Source: Nibrella saemangeumensis (GTDB lineage: Bacteria > Bacteroidota > Bacteroidia > Cytophagales > Spirosomataceae). From it: a DNA stretch of 64,000 nt. Location: the NCBI RefSeq assembly GCF_039541915.1, contig NZ_BAABHD010000022.1:372001-436000 (forward strand), given 5' to 3'. Shown here in pieces: positions 54,703-62,828 of the stretch (position 1 is the first letter of the stretch; each line of letters begins with the position of its first letter). Both the position numbers and the translations under genes were made by a program. The notes under the pieces are model-generated. The model made no database searches, was not told the DNA's origin, and saw nothing but the letters and a program-made list of their open reading frames with translations.

Positions 54703-56901
54703 TTACACGATCAGCAGCCCATTCGTCCGGAGCTCCTCCCACGTGGAGGAGCTCATAAAATCCTCAAAACGGCCCGGTCCAGCCTGCTCAAAGGCTGCCT
54801 TTACCTGCTGGAAAGACCGCAGTTCCTGCTTGCCAATCCGTAACTGCGCCAGGACTTCTGTCAGCCATTGACCTATGGGCAAACTGGTTTCCAGCACCCA
54901 ATCCTGCTGTTTGTTGTAAAACGTCAGCTCGGCTACCTCAACTATCTTCTTGCCCTTCTTCAATTCAACAACCTCCAGCGCCGGTACATTGCCCAGCCAG
55001 ATGGCCAGCGCATTCGGTCGGGGTGCTTTGTCAGGTATCTGTTTAAGGCACTTTTCGATGTAGCGCGGAGGAATGGTCGTGGGCGGTATCTTAAAATCGA
55101 ACCACTGCTGCAGCGGGTACTCAAAGCAGACGCCGTGCATGTAGTTGAACAGCGATTTGCGCAGCCCTTCGGCAAACAGATCATGGTTGGCACCCAGTGG
55201 GTCGTCGTGGTCCAGGTCGTTGTCGGCAAAGCCGCCGAAGTCGGGGTCTATGCGCATCACATCGAATTCAGCCGGATGCATACCCACCGGACTGTGGGCC
55301 GTCATGGCAAAGCGGTGCCAGAACCCCGACTGCACCACCCCGTTCAGAAAAAGCTGCCGAACCATCTCCAGCGAATCTACCGTTTCCTGCACCGTTTGGG
55401 TCGGAAAGCCATACATCAGGTAAGCATGGACCATGATACCGGCCTGCGTAAACGCATCGGCGACGCGGGCTACCTGTGCCACTGTCACCCCTTTCTTCAT
55501 GCGTTCGAGCAGCCGGTCGGAGGCTACTTCCAGGCCACCGGATACGGCGATACAGCCCGACGCTTTGAGCAATTGGCATAAGTCATGCGTGAAGCTGGTC
55601 TCGAACCGGATGTTGGTCCACCAGACCACCGTCAGCTTCCGGCGGATGATCTCCAGGGCCAGATCACGCATCAGGGCCGGGGGAGCCGCTTCATCCACAA
55701 AATGAAAACCGTTCTGGCCCGTCTGTTCAATAATTTCTTCGATACGGTCGCAGAGGAGAGAGGCCGTTAATGGTTCATAACGTTTAATATAATCGAGCGA
55801 GATGTCGCAGAAGGAGCATTTGCCCCAGTAGCAGCCGTGGGCCAGCGTCAGCTTATTCCAGCGGCCATCGCTCCACAACCGGTGCATGGGGTTGATTACT
55901 TCAATGACCGATAGGTAGTGGGGCAGCCGCAGGTCGCGGTAGTCGGGTGTGCCAGTTTCGCGCTGGGGCACGTCGCGTTCTTTCGCGCCGTTGTAATAGG
56001 TAACGACGCCGTTGGTGCGGGCAAAAACGCGTTTCAACTGGCTTTGGTCACGCTCGCCGGATAGATACTCCAGCAGGTTCTGCAACGGTGCTTCGCCATC
56101 ATCCAGACTAACGTAATCCACGTAATCAAATACCCGAGGCTCTTTGAGCGTTCGGAGTTCCGTATTGGCATAGCCGCCACCCATGACGACGGCGATATGC
56201 GGGTAGTGTTGTTTAAGGTATTGCCCGCATTTCAGCGCACCGAAGAGGTTGCCCGGAAACGGTACCGTCAGGCAGACCACATTCGGCTGCCACTGCTGTA
56301 TCTGCTGGTCGAGTAGCCGCACGAGCGTAGCGGAAATGAAGGTATTGGGAGCCTGTAAGGCTTCGTGTAATTCATGAAAATGGGTGGCTGAACGGCCCAG
56401 GCGTTCGGCGTAGCGGCTGAACCCGAAGTGCGGGTCAACGGCCTCTTTAATAAGATCAGCCAGGTCTTCGAGGTAGAGGGTTGCCAGGTGCCGGGCTTTG
56501 TCGTGGATACCCATGGTACCGAAGGCCCAGTCCAGTTCTTCCAGATCGTCGAAGCGGGATGCTTCGGGCAGGTAGGTGCGGTCGCAGATGCTGTGGGCGA
56601 GCGTCGGGTTTTTGTTTTGGAGGAAGCGGATAACCGGGCCGATGGTGGTGATATAGTCGTCTTTCAGGGTATAGATCCGGTAGCTGTTTTCGGATAGCTC
56701 AGCTTCAGCGGCTTCCAGCGCATCAAACAGTGCGGTTAAACCTTTGGCAGAAAACACCTCCAGAATCACATCGATGCCCAGATCAGCCTGGCGGGATTCG
56801 TAGCCCTTCGTGTTCAGAAATCCCTTGAGGTAAGCCGTTGCCGGATACGGGGTATTCAGTTGGGTGAAAGGGGGCGTAATCAGGAGAATTTTCGTTTTCA
56901 A
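54703..56901 (-). CDS. B12-binding-domain radical SAM protein
   Basis: The 732-residue protein has an N-terminal cobalamin-binding-like region (KILLITPPFTQLNTPYPATAYLKGFL, and VVCLTVPFPGNLFGAL with VVMGGGYANTELR). A radical SAM core follows with GCYWGKCSFCDI (Cys-x3-Cys-x2-Cys near residue 355), binding a 4Fe-4S cluster and S-adenosylmethionine, and the GGLEVASDRLLERMKKG motif. The C-terminal about 200 residues have no recognised function. Methylation or another radical rearrangement of an unknown substrate is expected. It stands alone. Confidence 0.88.
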   Translation of the reverse strand: MKTKILLITPPFTQLNTPYPATAYLKGFLNTKGYESRQADLGIDVILEVFSAKGLTALFDALEAAEAELSENSYRIYTLKDDYITTIGPVIRFLQNKNPTLAHSICDRTYLPEASRFDDLEELDWAFGTMGIHDKARHLATLYLEDLADLIKEAVDPHFGFSRYAERLGRSATHFHELHEALQAPNTFISATLVRLLDQQIQQWQPNVVCLTVPFPGNLFGALKCGQYLKQHYPHIAVVMGGGYANTELRTLKEPRVFDYVDYVSLDDGEAPLQNLLEYLSGERDQSQLKRVFARTNGVVTYYNGAKERDVPQRETGTPDYRDLRLPHYLSVIEVINPMHRLWSDGRWNKLTLAHGCYWGKCSFCDISLDYIKRYEPLTASLLCDRIEEIIEQTGQNGFHFVDEAAPPALMRDLALEIIRRKLTVVWWTNIRFETSFTHDLCQLLKASGCIAVSGGLEVASDRLLERMKKGVTVAQVARVADAFTQAGIMVHAYLMYGFPTQTVQETVDSLEMVRQLFLNGVVQSGFWHRFAMTAHSPVGMHPAEFDVMRIDPDFGGFADNDLDHDDPLGANHDLFAEGLRKSLFNYMHGVCFEYPLQQWFDFKIPPTTIPPRYIEKCLKQIPDKAPRPNALAIWLGNVPALEVVELKKGKKIVEVAELTFYNKQQDWVLETSLPIGQWLTEVLAQLRIGKQELRSFQQVKAAFEQAGPGRFEDFMSSSTWEELRTNGLLIV

Positions 56902-57077
56902 AGCCGCACCGGGTCATTAGTCTGAACAAAGGTAACGTATGTTGGGGGTAGCCGGGTTCCGGGGAGGGAAGTGAAAGAGCGAATGAGTGAAAGAGTGGGG
57001 CGCGTAGCTCTGCATGATTGCGCACTGAGTAGATGGTCTTGGCAGGGCTGCTTTTTCGGGTATTAGTATCAAAATCT

Positions 57078-58070
57078 ATGGAAACAGTACGTTGGGGGAT
57101 TATCGGCTGCGGTGATGTCACCGAGGTGAAGAGCGGCCCAGCATTCAATAAAATAGCGAATTCGTCACTGGTCGCGGTCATGCGCCGAAATGGCGACAAA
57201 GCCCGCGATTATGCCGAACGGCATGGCGTGCCCAAATGGTACGACGATGCTGAACAGCTCATTAACGACCCGGACATCAACGCTATCTATATTGCCACTC
57301 CGCCTTCGTCGCATGAGGCATACACGGTTGCCGCGCTGGCAGCCGGAAAGCCGGTGTACGTGGAAAAGCCGATGACGGTCTCCAAAGCCTCGGCCGAACG
57401 AATGCTGGCAGCCGCGCAGCAGTACAACCAGAAACTGTGCGTAGCGCATTACCGCCGGGAGATGCCCATGTTCCGGCACATCCGGCAACTGGTGCAGGAT
57501 GGAACCATCGGAGCGGTTCGCTGTGTCAACCTGCGGCTGCTGCAACCACCTAAACCGGCGCTGGTGGCGAATACGGAAGAGAACTGGCGGATCAATCCGA
57601 CCATATCCGGAGGTGGTTACTTCTTCGATCTTGCTCCGCACCAGCTTGATCTGATGCGCTACTACTTCGGGCCGGTGAAGGAGGCTTACGGCCTGTGTGC
57701 CAATCAGGCTGGGCTGTACGATGCGGAGGATATCGTCACTGGCGTGATGCGGATGCAGCGTGGGGTGGTCATCAACGGTATATGGTGTTTTACCATGCCC
57801 GAGGGCATTGCGGAGGATGTCTGCGAAATTATCGGCTCGGAAGGCCGTATCCGGTTTACGGTTTTCAGTAATCAATACACGGTGTGGGTCAACGGCGGAG
57901 AGCAAGCCGTGACGGTACAGCATCCTGCGCATGTGCAGCAGCCTATGATTGACGCCGTGGTTCAGTATTTTCTCGGCAAAGGACCGAATCCCTGCCCCGC
58001 CGAAGAAGCGATTGAGATGATGGGTGTGATGGAGACGTTTGCCGACGCTCGGGGTGTGGCTGTGGTATAA
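57078..58070 (+). CDS. Gfo/Idh/MocA-family oxidoreductase
   Basis: The 330-residue NAD(P)-dependent sugar dehydrogenase-like protein has an N-terminal Rossmann motif RWGIIGCGDVTEVKSGPAF, the EKP motif VYVEKPMTVS and the C-terminal catalytic alpha/beta domain (GGGYFFDLAPHQLDLMRYYF, DAEDIVTGVMRM). It has no signal peptide, so it is cytoplasmic. ATG 57078 (METVRWGI) is preferred to the frame opening at 57033. The substrate is probably a sugar or cyclitol. A lipoprotein gene follows after 78 bases. Confidence 0.92.
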   Translation: METVRWGIIGCGDVTEVKSGPAFNKIANSSLVAVMRRNGDKARDYAERHGVPKWYDDAEQLINDPDINAIYIATPPSSHEAYTVAALAAGKPVYVEKPMTVSKASAERMLAAAQQYNQKLCVAHYRREMPMFRHIRQLVQDGTIGAVRCVNLRLLQPPKPALVANTEENWRINPTISGGGYFFDLAPHQLDLMRYYFGPVKEAYGLCANQAGLYDAEDIVTGVMRMQRGVVINGIWCFTMPEGIAEDVCEIIGSEGRIRFTVFSNQYTVWVNGGEQAVTVQHPAHVQQPMIDAVVQYFLGKGPNPCPAEEAIEMMGVMETFADARGVAVV

Positions 58071-58148
58071 GTAACCGTTTAATATACTGTCACTACCGTT
58101 TGCTAAAGCACGCTTTGTTCCCGCTGCGTAATTAAGTAGCATTATGCT

Positions 58149-59210
58149 ATGCGAGAAAACATAAGAATCGTAGCCCTCTGGGTCGCGCTAATCTGGTTAC
58201 AGGTAGCCTGCCAGCAGGATCATCCAGACGCTTTTGAGTCCCTGCAGGTTACCCTCATCGGGCAGGGACAGAGCACGTTACCGTTATCAGACAATCTGTC
58301 GGATGGCATTAGTCCTATTCGTCAGGATAGTCTGGGCGGCTATTACCGAAGCCAGCTGAGGTTTACTGAAACGCAACTTTCGCAGATACGTCAGACGCTA
58401 AAGGAGCCGGTAGTGCTGCGGGTTGCCCTGGGCGTAAACGATAGTGTCCTGACGGCAGACGTACATCCCCTGCCGCTGAATACCCTGGTTGACCTACCCG
58501 GCGAGCAATTGATTCCGCTGGGGGCCGTCACGCTGATGTATCGGGTGCTGGACTATCAGGGGCTACCTCAGTTGAATCTCCAGGATCAGCAGATCCTCAA
58601 AACGTATTTGTCGGTGCGACCTTACGGAAATCTACTTGTGCGTTTTCCATTCAAGTTTTCCTGCTATATAACCGAGACGCAGATTTGCGCCCGGGAGCGG
58701 TGCTTGAGTTTTCCATCTGAGTTCAATTTTGAACGTATCGAAATTCTGAATAAAGACGGGGGTATCCTCAAAACACTGACTTCCGAGGATTGTGCCGTAG
58801 GCTTATCGGCTAGTCTGGCCTCCAGTACGTCTGGTCCGTTGGCAACCTTCAATGTCCGGGCTTATATAAAACGGTTGAACACGGCTCCGACCGGACCAAC
58901 GCCCACCTATTCCCTGCGCTATGCAAATGTATCGGCTCCGTCGCGTGAAGAAGCCTCCAGTATGGTTACGGGTGACTTTTCCAGCCTGGCTACGCTGGCG
59001 GTAGGTGCGACCCAAATGCTGTCGTTTCAGCTGAGTTGGAACCTGGGCATGGGTTCAGTTATCGGACCAAAAGACTTTTTCGTGGTCAATAATGCCACCT
59101 ACGATGCTATCCTGGCCAAGGGTGGTTGTACCTCGCCCAATACAATGCAGTATTATGCCGAGGATCGGTTTCGGTTCAATGTAAATGGGGCACCGGGCGG
59201 GTGCCTGTAA
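58149..59210 (+). CDS. Lipoprotein of unknown function
   Basis: The 353-residue protein has a lipobox LQVAC (Cys21). The mature part is beta-rich with a cysteine pair (TETQICARERCLS) and later cysteines (SEDCAVG, KGGCTSP). No catalytic motif or family was recognised. It may be a surface-binding lipoprotein. It follows the Gfo/Idh gene in the same direction and is followed by a strong hairpin terminator. Confidence 0.75.
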   Translation: MRENIRIVALWVALIWLQVACQQDHPDAFESLQVTLIGQGQSTLPLSDNLSDGISPIRQDSLGGYYRSQLRFTETQLSQIRQTLKEPVVLRVALGVNDSVLTADVHPLPLNTLVDLPGEQLIPLGAVTLMYRVLDYQGLPQLNLQDQQILKTYLSVRPYGNLLVRFPFKFSCYITETQICARERCLSFPSEFNFERIEILNKDGGILKTLTSEDCAVGLSASLASSTSGPLATFNVRAYIKRLNTAPTGPTPTYSLRYANVSAPSREEASSMVTGDFSSLATLAVGATQMLSFQLSWNLGMGSVIGPKDFFVVNNATYDAILAKGGCTSPNTMQYYAEDRFRFNVNGAPGGCL

Positions 59211-59251
59211 TCTTCGTCAGGTTCGCACAGCTATTGGTGGGATTTAATGAC

Positions 59252-59294
59252 AGAAGCGGGTGCAAACATTGGTTTATTGTTTGCACCCGCTTCT
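59252..59294. terminator. Hairpin terminator between convergent genes
   Basis: AGAAGCGGGTGCAAAC pairs perfectly with GTTTGCACCCGCTTCT around ATTGGTTTATT. It lies after the lipoprotein gene (stop 59210) and before the 3' end of the convergent oxidoreductase gene (59382), so it may serve both. Confidence 0.82.
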
Positions 59295-59381
59295 AAAATG
59301 ATGGACGTGTATTTCGGCTTTAACATCCAGTCTTTCTGGAAAGTTGGATCTAAGCCGGAGTACACTTCCGGGATACGGGTC

Positions 59382-60860
59382 CTACTTCTTTGCCGTGGCC
59401 GCTGCCGCCGGTTTCTTCGCCGGCGTAGTCGACTTTTTGGCAGCCGGAGCCGCAGGACCTGTTTTTTGGGTCATGGTTACGGGGTCCCAGTACACCACTT
59501 TGTTCGAGAAGTAGCTCTCGTTGCAGGCCAGCACGGGGGCGGCTGCACGGAAGCCGAAGACGGGGTCCTCAATGGTGCCCTGGCTACCGGCCCGTACGTT
59601 GGTAAAGAAATCACCGAAGTGCCTGGCGTGCGCATCATCGTCTTTTGGCGCTTCAAAGCGTACTTCTTTCGCTGGTTCGGCCTGCCGGGTTTCGGGCGGG
59701 TATTGGGCGTCATACTGTTTCACGAACTCCTGCTGGACTTCCGGCGTAAAGGTGAAATAGCTGTCGTAGTTGCCGTAACCGGGGGCAGTCGCCAGCTTTT
59801 TCTTGGTCAGGATCAGGTTATTCTCCGAGAACTCGATCTGGCCTTCATTGCCGATGATACGCGTTACGTTCTGAATCTTACCGGCATTGGCAAAGTTTAC
59901 CCGTAACACCATCTGGAAGGCTTCGTGCTGGTCGGTCTTGGGATAATCCATAATGCTGGTCATCACATCGGGTACGTCGCGGCCGTCTTTCCAGTAAGCC
60001 AGGTTCCCCGACGAGAAGATGCGGTTCGGTCCCAGGGAGTTTGTGACGAAATGGACACCCGTAATCAGGTGGACGAACAGGTCACCGGCTACGCCCGTGC
60101 CGTAATCCCGGTAGTTCCGCCAGCGGAAGAATCGCTTGGCGTCGAACGGTCGTTTGGGCGCATCACCCAGAAAGCGGTCCCAGTCTACGGTTTTTGGCGA
60201 CGCATCAGGCGGTATAGAATAGTTCCAGGCACCGATGGCGTTGAAACGGTCGTTGTTGGATTCGATGTAGTTGATGGCACCAATGTCGCCGGCCTGTACC
60301 ATGCGCTTGGCTTCCTGAAAAGCCGCGCTGCTGATCCGCTGGCTACCCACCTGCATCGTCTTGCCCGACTTTTTCCAGGCGTCAATGACGGCTTTACCTT
60401 CGTTGATGTGGTGAACCATCGGCTTTTCGCAGTACACGTGCTTACCGGCTTTAAGGGCCGCAATGGTGATATGGTCGTGCCAATGGTCGGGCGTTACAAT
60501 CAGAACGGCGTCAACGTCCTTGCGGGCCAGAATCTCCCGGTAGTCGCGGGTGGTAAACAGGTCCGGATTGTTGAAAGCCGTTTTGGCCGTTTCGAGCCGT
60601 CCCTGGTATAGGTCGGCAACGGCAACCAGTTCCACATCGGGATTGCGCAGGGCTGCGCGGGTATCGTAGTTACCCTGGATACCCATGCCGATGGTGGCAA
60701 TGCGGATTTTGTCGTTGGGGCTGACTGATTTCAGGTTAGGAATATAGGCCGGTGCCTGCGGCCGAATCACCTGCACAATAGGCTTGGCTACAGCCTGAGT
60801 GGCTGCCAGTGCCGAAGCCGCCGTCAGGCCTTTTATAAACTTCCGTCTGGATGATGGCAT
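59382..60860 (-). CDS. Exported Gfo/Idh/MocA-family oxidoreductase with Tat signal
   Basis: The 492-residue protein starts with a twin-arginine signal (SSRRKFIKGLTAASALAATQAVA). Its fold is Rossmann (RIATIGMGIQGNYDTRAAL), then the EKP motif (HVYCEKPMVHHINEG) and the C-terminal domain with WNYSIPPDASPKTVDWDRFL and WRNYRDYGTGVAGDLFVHL. Tat export with bound NAD fits the periplasmic members of this family common in Bacteroidota. The C terminus is an unusual Lys/Ala/Pro-rich tail (KKSTTPAKKPAAAATAKK). The substrate is unknown. Confidence 0.92.
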   Translation of the reverse strand: MPSSRRKFIKGLTAASALAATQAVAKPIVQVIRPQAPAYIPNLKSVSPNDKIRIATIGMGIQGNYDTRAALRNPDVELVAVADLYQGRLETAKTAFNNPDLFTTRDYREILARKDVDAVLIVTPDHWHDHITIAALKAGKHVYCEKPMVHHINEGKAVIDAWKKSGKTMQVGSQRISSAAFQEAKRMVQAGDIGAINYIESNNDRFNAIGAWNYSIPPDASPKTVDWDRFLGDAPKRPFDAKRFFRWRNYRDYGTGVAGDLFVHLITGVHFVTNSLGPNRIFSSGNLAYWKDGRDVPDVMTSIMDYPKTDQHEAFQMVLRVNFANAGKIQNVTRIIGNEGQIEFSENNLILTKKKLATAPGYGNYDSYFTFTPEVQQEFVKQYDAQYPPETRQAEPAKEVRFEAPKDDDAHARHFGDFFTNVRAGSQGTIEDPVFGFRAAAPVLACNESYFSNKVVYWDPVTMTQKTGPAAPAAKKSTTPAKKPAAAATAKK

Positions 60861-61079
60861 AGGGTTATGTTTGTCGGTTAGAGAATATAAATATAAAGCA
60901 TTTATGTTGCACCATATACTATCTCTCCTGACCTTTATAAAAACCTGGCCCCCATCGCTCCTCTTTACCTATGCCAACATAAAGCATCAATAAACCAAGG
61001 ACTTTACCTCTATACGCAAAATTCCAGAACTCTGCTAAATCCTGCTGGGTTATGTAGCCAGTGCGGTATAGCGGTATAA

Positions 61080-62258
61080 GTGAAGACTTTGGCAGGTAAG
61101 GCAGTGAATCTGAATCTTTCAACAACAATAGTATCCCTCCGGATCAGCCGGCTGGCGATTGCCAGCTTTTTCTTTATATCAGGCTTTGGTTTCTCCACAT
61201 GGGCGTCGCGGATACCTTCGCAGCAGCAGTTGCTCGGGCTGAATGAAGCACAACTGGGAACCGTTCTGTTTGCGATGCCGCTGGGGCTTATTCTGACCCT
61301 GCCGGTAACGGGCATGCTCATTGGGCGCTACAATAGCCGCGCCGTGTTGCTGGCGGGCGCACTGGCGGTGAGTGGCATCCTGAGTGTTATGGGTTGGGTG
61401 AACCAGACCTGGCAACTGGCGTTTATGCTGTTTTGCTTCGGGGCCGCCCGGAACATGCTGAGTATTTCGGTCAATGCCCAGTCGGTGAGCTTGCAGGCCA
61501 TGTACGACCGGTCTATTATCTCGTCGTTTCACGGCATATGGAGCGTATCGGGTTTTGCCGGCGCAGGCCTGGGTGCGCTGATGGTGGCGCTCAATATCGC
61601 ACCTTCTTACCATTTTCTGGGGGTTAGTCTGCTGCTGATGGCGGTGGCTATCCTGTTATTTCCCTACACCCTGCCCGAGCCACCGACCCGCGGAGCCGTC
61701 CGGTCGGGGTTTGTGCTGCCGGATAAAACGCTGGTGAAATTTGGGATGATGTCCTTTGCCGCAATGGCCTGCGAGGGAACCCTGTACGACTGGGGTGCAG
61801 TTTATTTCCAGAAAGCAGTGCAGGCGCCCAAAGCTTATATAACAATGGGCCTTATCGTGTATATGATCGCGATGACAGTAGGCCGGTTCTCCGGCGACTG
61901 GCTGGTGAATCAGTTTAGCCAAAGGGTTATTTTAAGAGCCAGCGGGCTGCTGATGACCGCGGGATTATTGCTGGCGGCCGCCTGGCCGTCGCTGCTTCCG
62001 GCCAGTATTGGCTTTATCATGGTAGGCTTCGGCGGGTCCTGCGTTATTCCACTCGTGATGCGCATGGCTACCACGCAAGACACGGGAGCCGCTACCGGCT
62101 CGGTGATCACGGCCGTTTCCACGGTCTCTTATTTCGGCTTTCTGATTGTGCCGCCCATCATCGGCTTCCTGGCCGAAGCCCTGAATCTGCGCTGGTCATT
62201 TGCCCTGATGAGCCTTTTCGGAGTAGTCATCATCTGGCTGGTGGGGCGGGTAAAGTAA
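61080..62258 (+). CDS. MFS transporter (YbjJ-like)
   Basis: The 392-residue major-facilitator protein has about twelve helices. The N-terminal SFFFISGFGFSTWASRIPSQ and LGLNEAQLGTVLFAMPLGLI resemble E. coli YbjJ. A Gly-rich SFHGIWSVSGFAGAGLGAL helix and the MACEGTLYDWGAVYF segment also fit. The start at GTG 61080 is the only early one and gives a short polar lead, though a GTG some nine codons later is also possible. The substrate is unknown. A hairpin follows the stop codon. Confidence 0.88.
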   Translation: MKTLAGKAVNLNLSTTIVSLRISRLAIASFFFISGFGFSTWASRIPSQQQLLGLNEAQLGTVLFAMPLGLILTLPVTGMLIGRYNSRAVLLAGALAVSGILSVMGWVNQTWQLAFMLFCFGAARNMLSISVNAQSVSLQAMYDRSIISSFHGIWSVSGFAGAGLGALMVALNIAPSYHFLGVSLLLMAVAILLFPYTLPEPPTRGAVRSGFVLPDKTLVKFGMMSFAAMACEGTLYDWGAVYFQKAVQAPKAYITMGLIVYMIAMTVGRFSGDWLVNQFSQRVILRASGLLMTAGLLLAAAWPSLLPASIGFIMVGFGGSCVIPLVMRMATTQDTGAATGSVITAVSTVSYFGFLIVPPIIGFLAEALNLRWSFALMSLFGVVIIWLVGRVK

Positions 62259-62285
62259 GTGGATGCCTTTCTACAAGGCATCCAC
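62259..62285 (+). terminator. Hairpin terminator after the MFS gene
   Basis: GTGGATGCC pairs with GGCATCCAC around TTTCTACAA, directly after the MFS stop codon. The downstream run is T-rich but interrupted (CGGATTTCTTTTCTTT), so termination may be moderate. Confidence 0.6.
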
Positions 62286-62355
62286 CGGATTTCTTTTCTT
62301 TGCACCAGAACCGATAGCGTCCTCGTGCAAGGGGTCAGCCATACATCAACCGTAT

Positions 62356-62646
62356 TTACGAATTGACCGGCTCCTCTGAGGTCTTTTCGATAGCCCCTAA
62401 ACTTTTGGCCGCCCGCATTTTTTCAATGCAGTCGTGATCTTCAACCCGTACATTCAGTTGCCGGGCCAGCATGTTTGCGTCCTGGTAAGCTTTTAGATAG
62501 CTGTTGAAGCCCGAACTCCAGTTACCGGTTGTGGTGCCCCGGCCGCTGCGGGTTTGTTTGCCTTTGCCTTCGTTGCACTCCGGACAATCGCCGTGATGAA
62601 TTTTTACGTGCCTGGCCTTATTATGGTGAAAATGATAAAATGCCAT
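62356..62646 (-). CDS. Small His/Cys-rich protein of unknown function
   Basis: This 96-residue protein has an N-terminal His-rich stretch (FYHFHHNKARHVKIHHGDCPEC) with a CPEC pair that could bind a metal, followed by a basic Gly/Ser/Thr segment and a C-terminal helix (YLKAYQDANMLARQLNV). There is no signal peptide. The family was not identified. It stands alone on the minus strand between the MFS gene and the protease. Confidence 0.65.
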   Translation of the reverse strand: MAFYHFHHNKARHVKIHHGDCPECNEGKGKQTRSGRGTTTGNWSSGFNSYLKAYQDANMLARQLNVRVEDHDCIEKMRAAKSLGAIEKTSEEPVNS

Positions 62647-62705
62647 GTAGAGGATTTCTTTATTAGGTATAACAAAGGTACAACCGAATCAGTTGCAGTA
62701 CCTGC

Positions 62706-62733
62706 TTGACAATCTGCAAAAAGGCTGTATAGA
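62706..62733 (+). promoter_or_regulatory. Weak candidate promoter for the subtilase gene
   Basis: TTGACA (62706) is followed after 16 bases by TATAGA (62728), about 95 bases before the ATG at 62829. It resembles a sigma-70 promoter rather than the Bacteroidota -33/-7 pattern, so it is only a possibility. Confidence 0.22.
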
Positions 62734-62828
62734 AATAAAACGATTATCCGGCTTTACACGTTATAGTACAAAAATTAGCCTCAATCCTGTCGGGGGCATC
62801 GCCCATACCCGGTGCAACACTGCATTCT

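Noticed and set aside
60919..61128. 69-residue minus-strand open frame between the exported oxidoreductase and the MFS gene
   Set aside because: It overlaps the start of the MFS gene and matches no family I recognise. It has no clear start context, so I could not support it as a gene.
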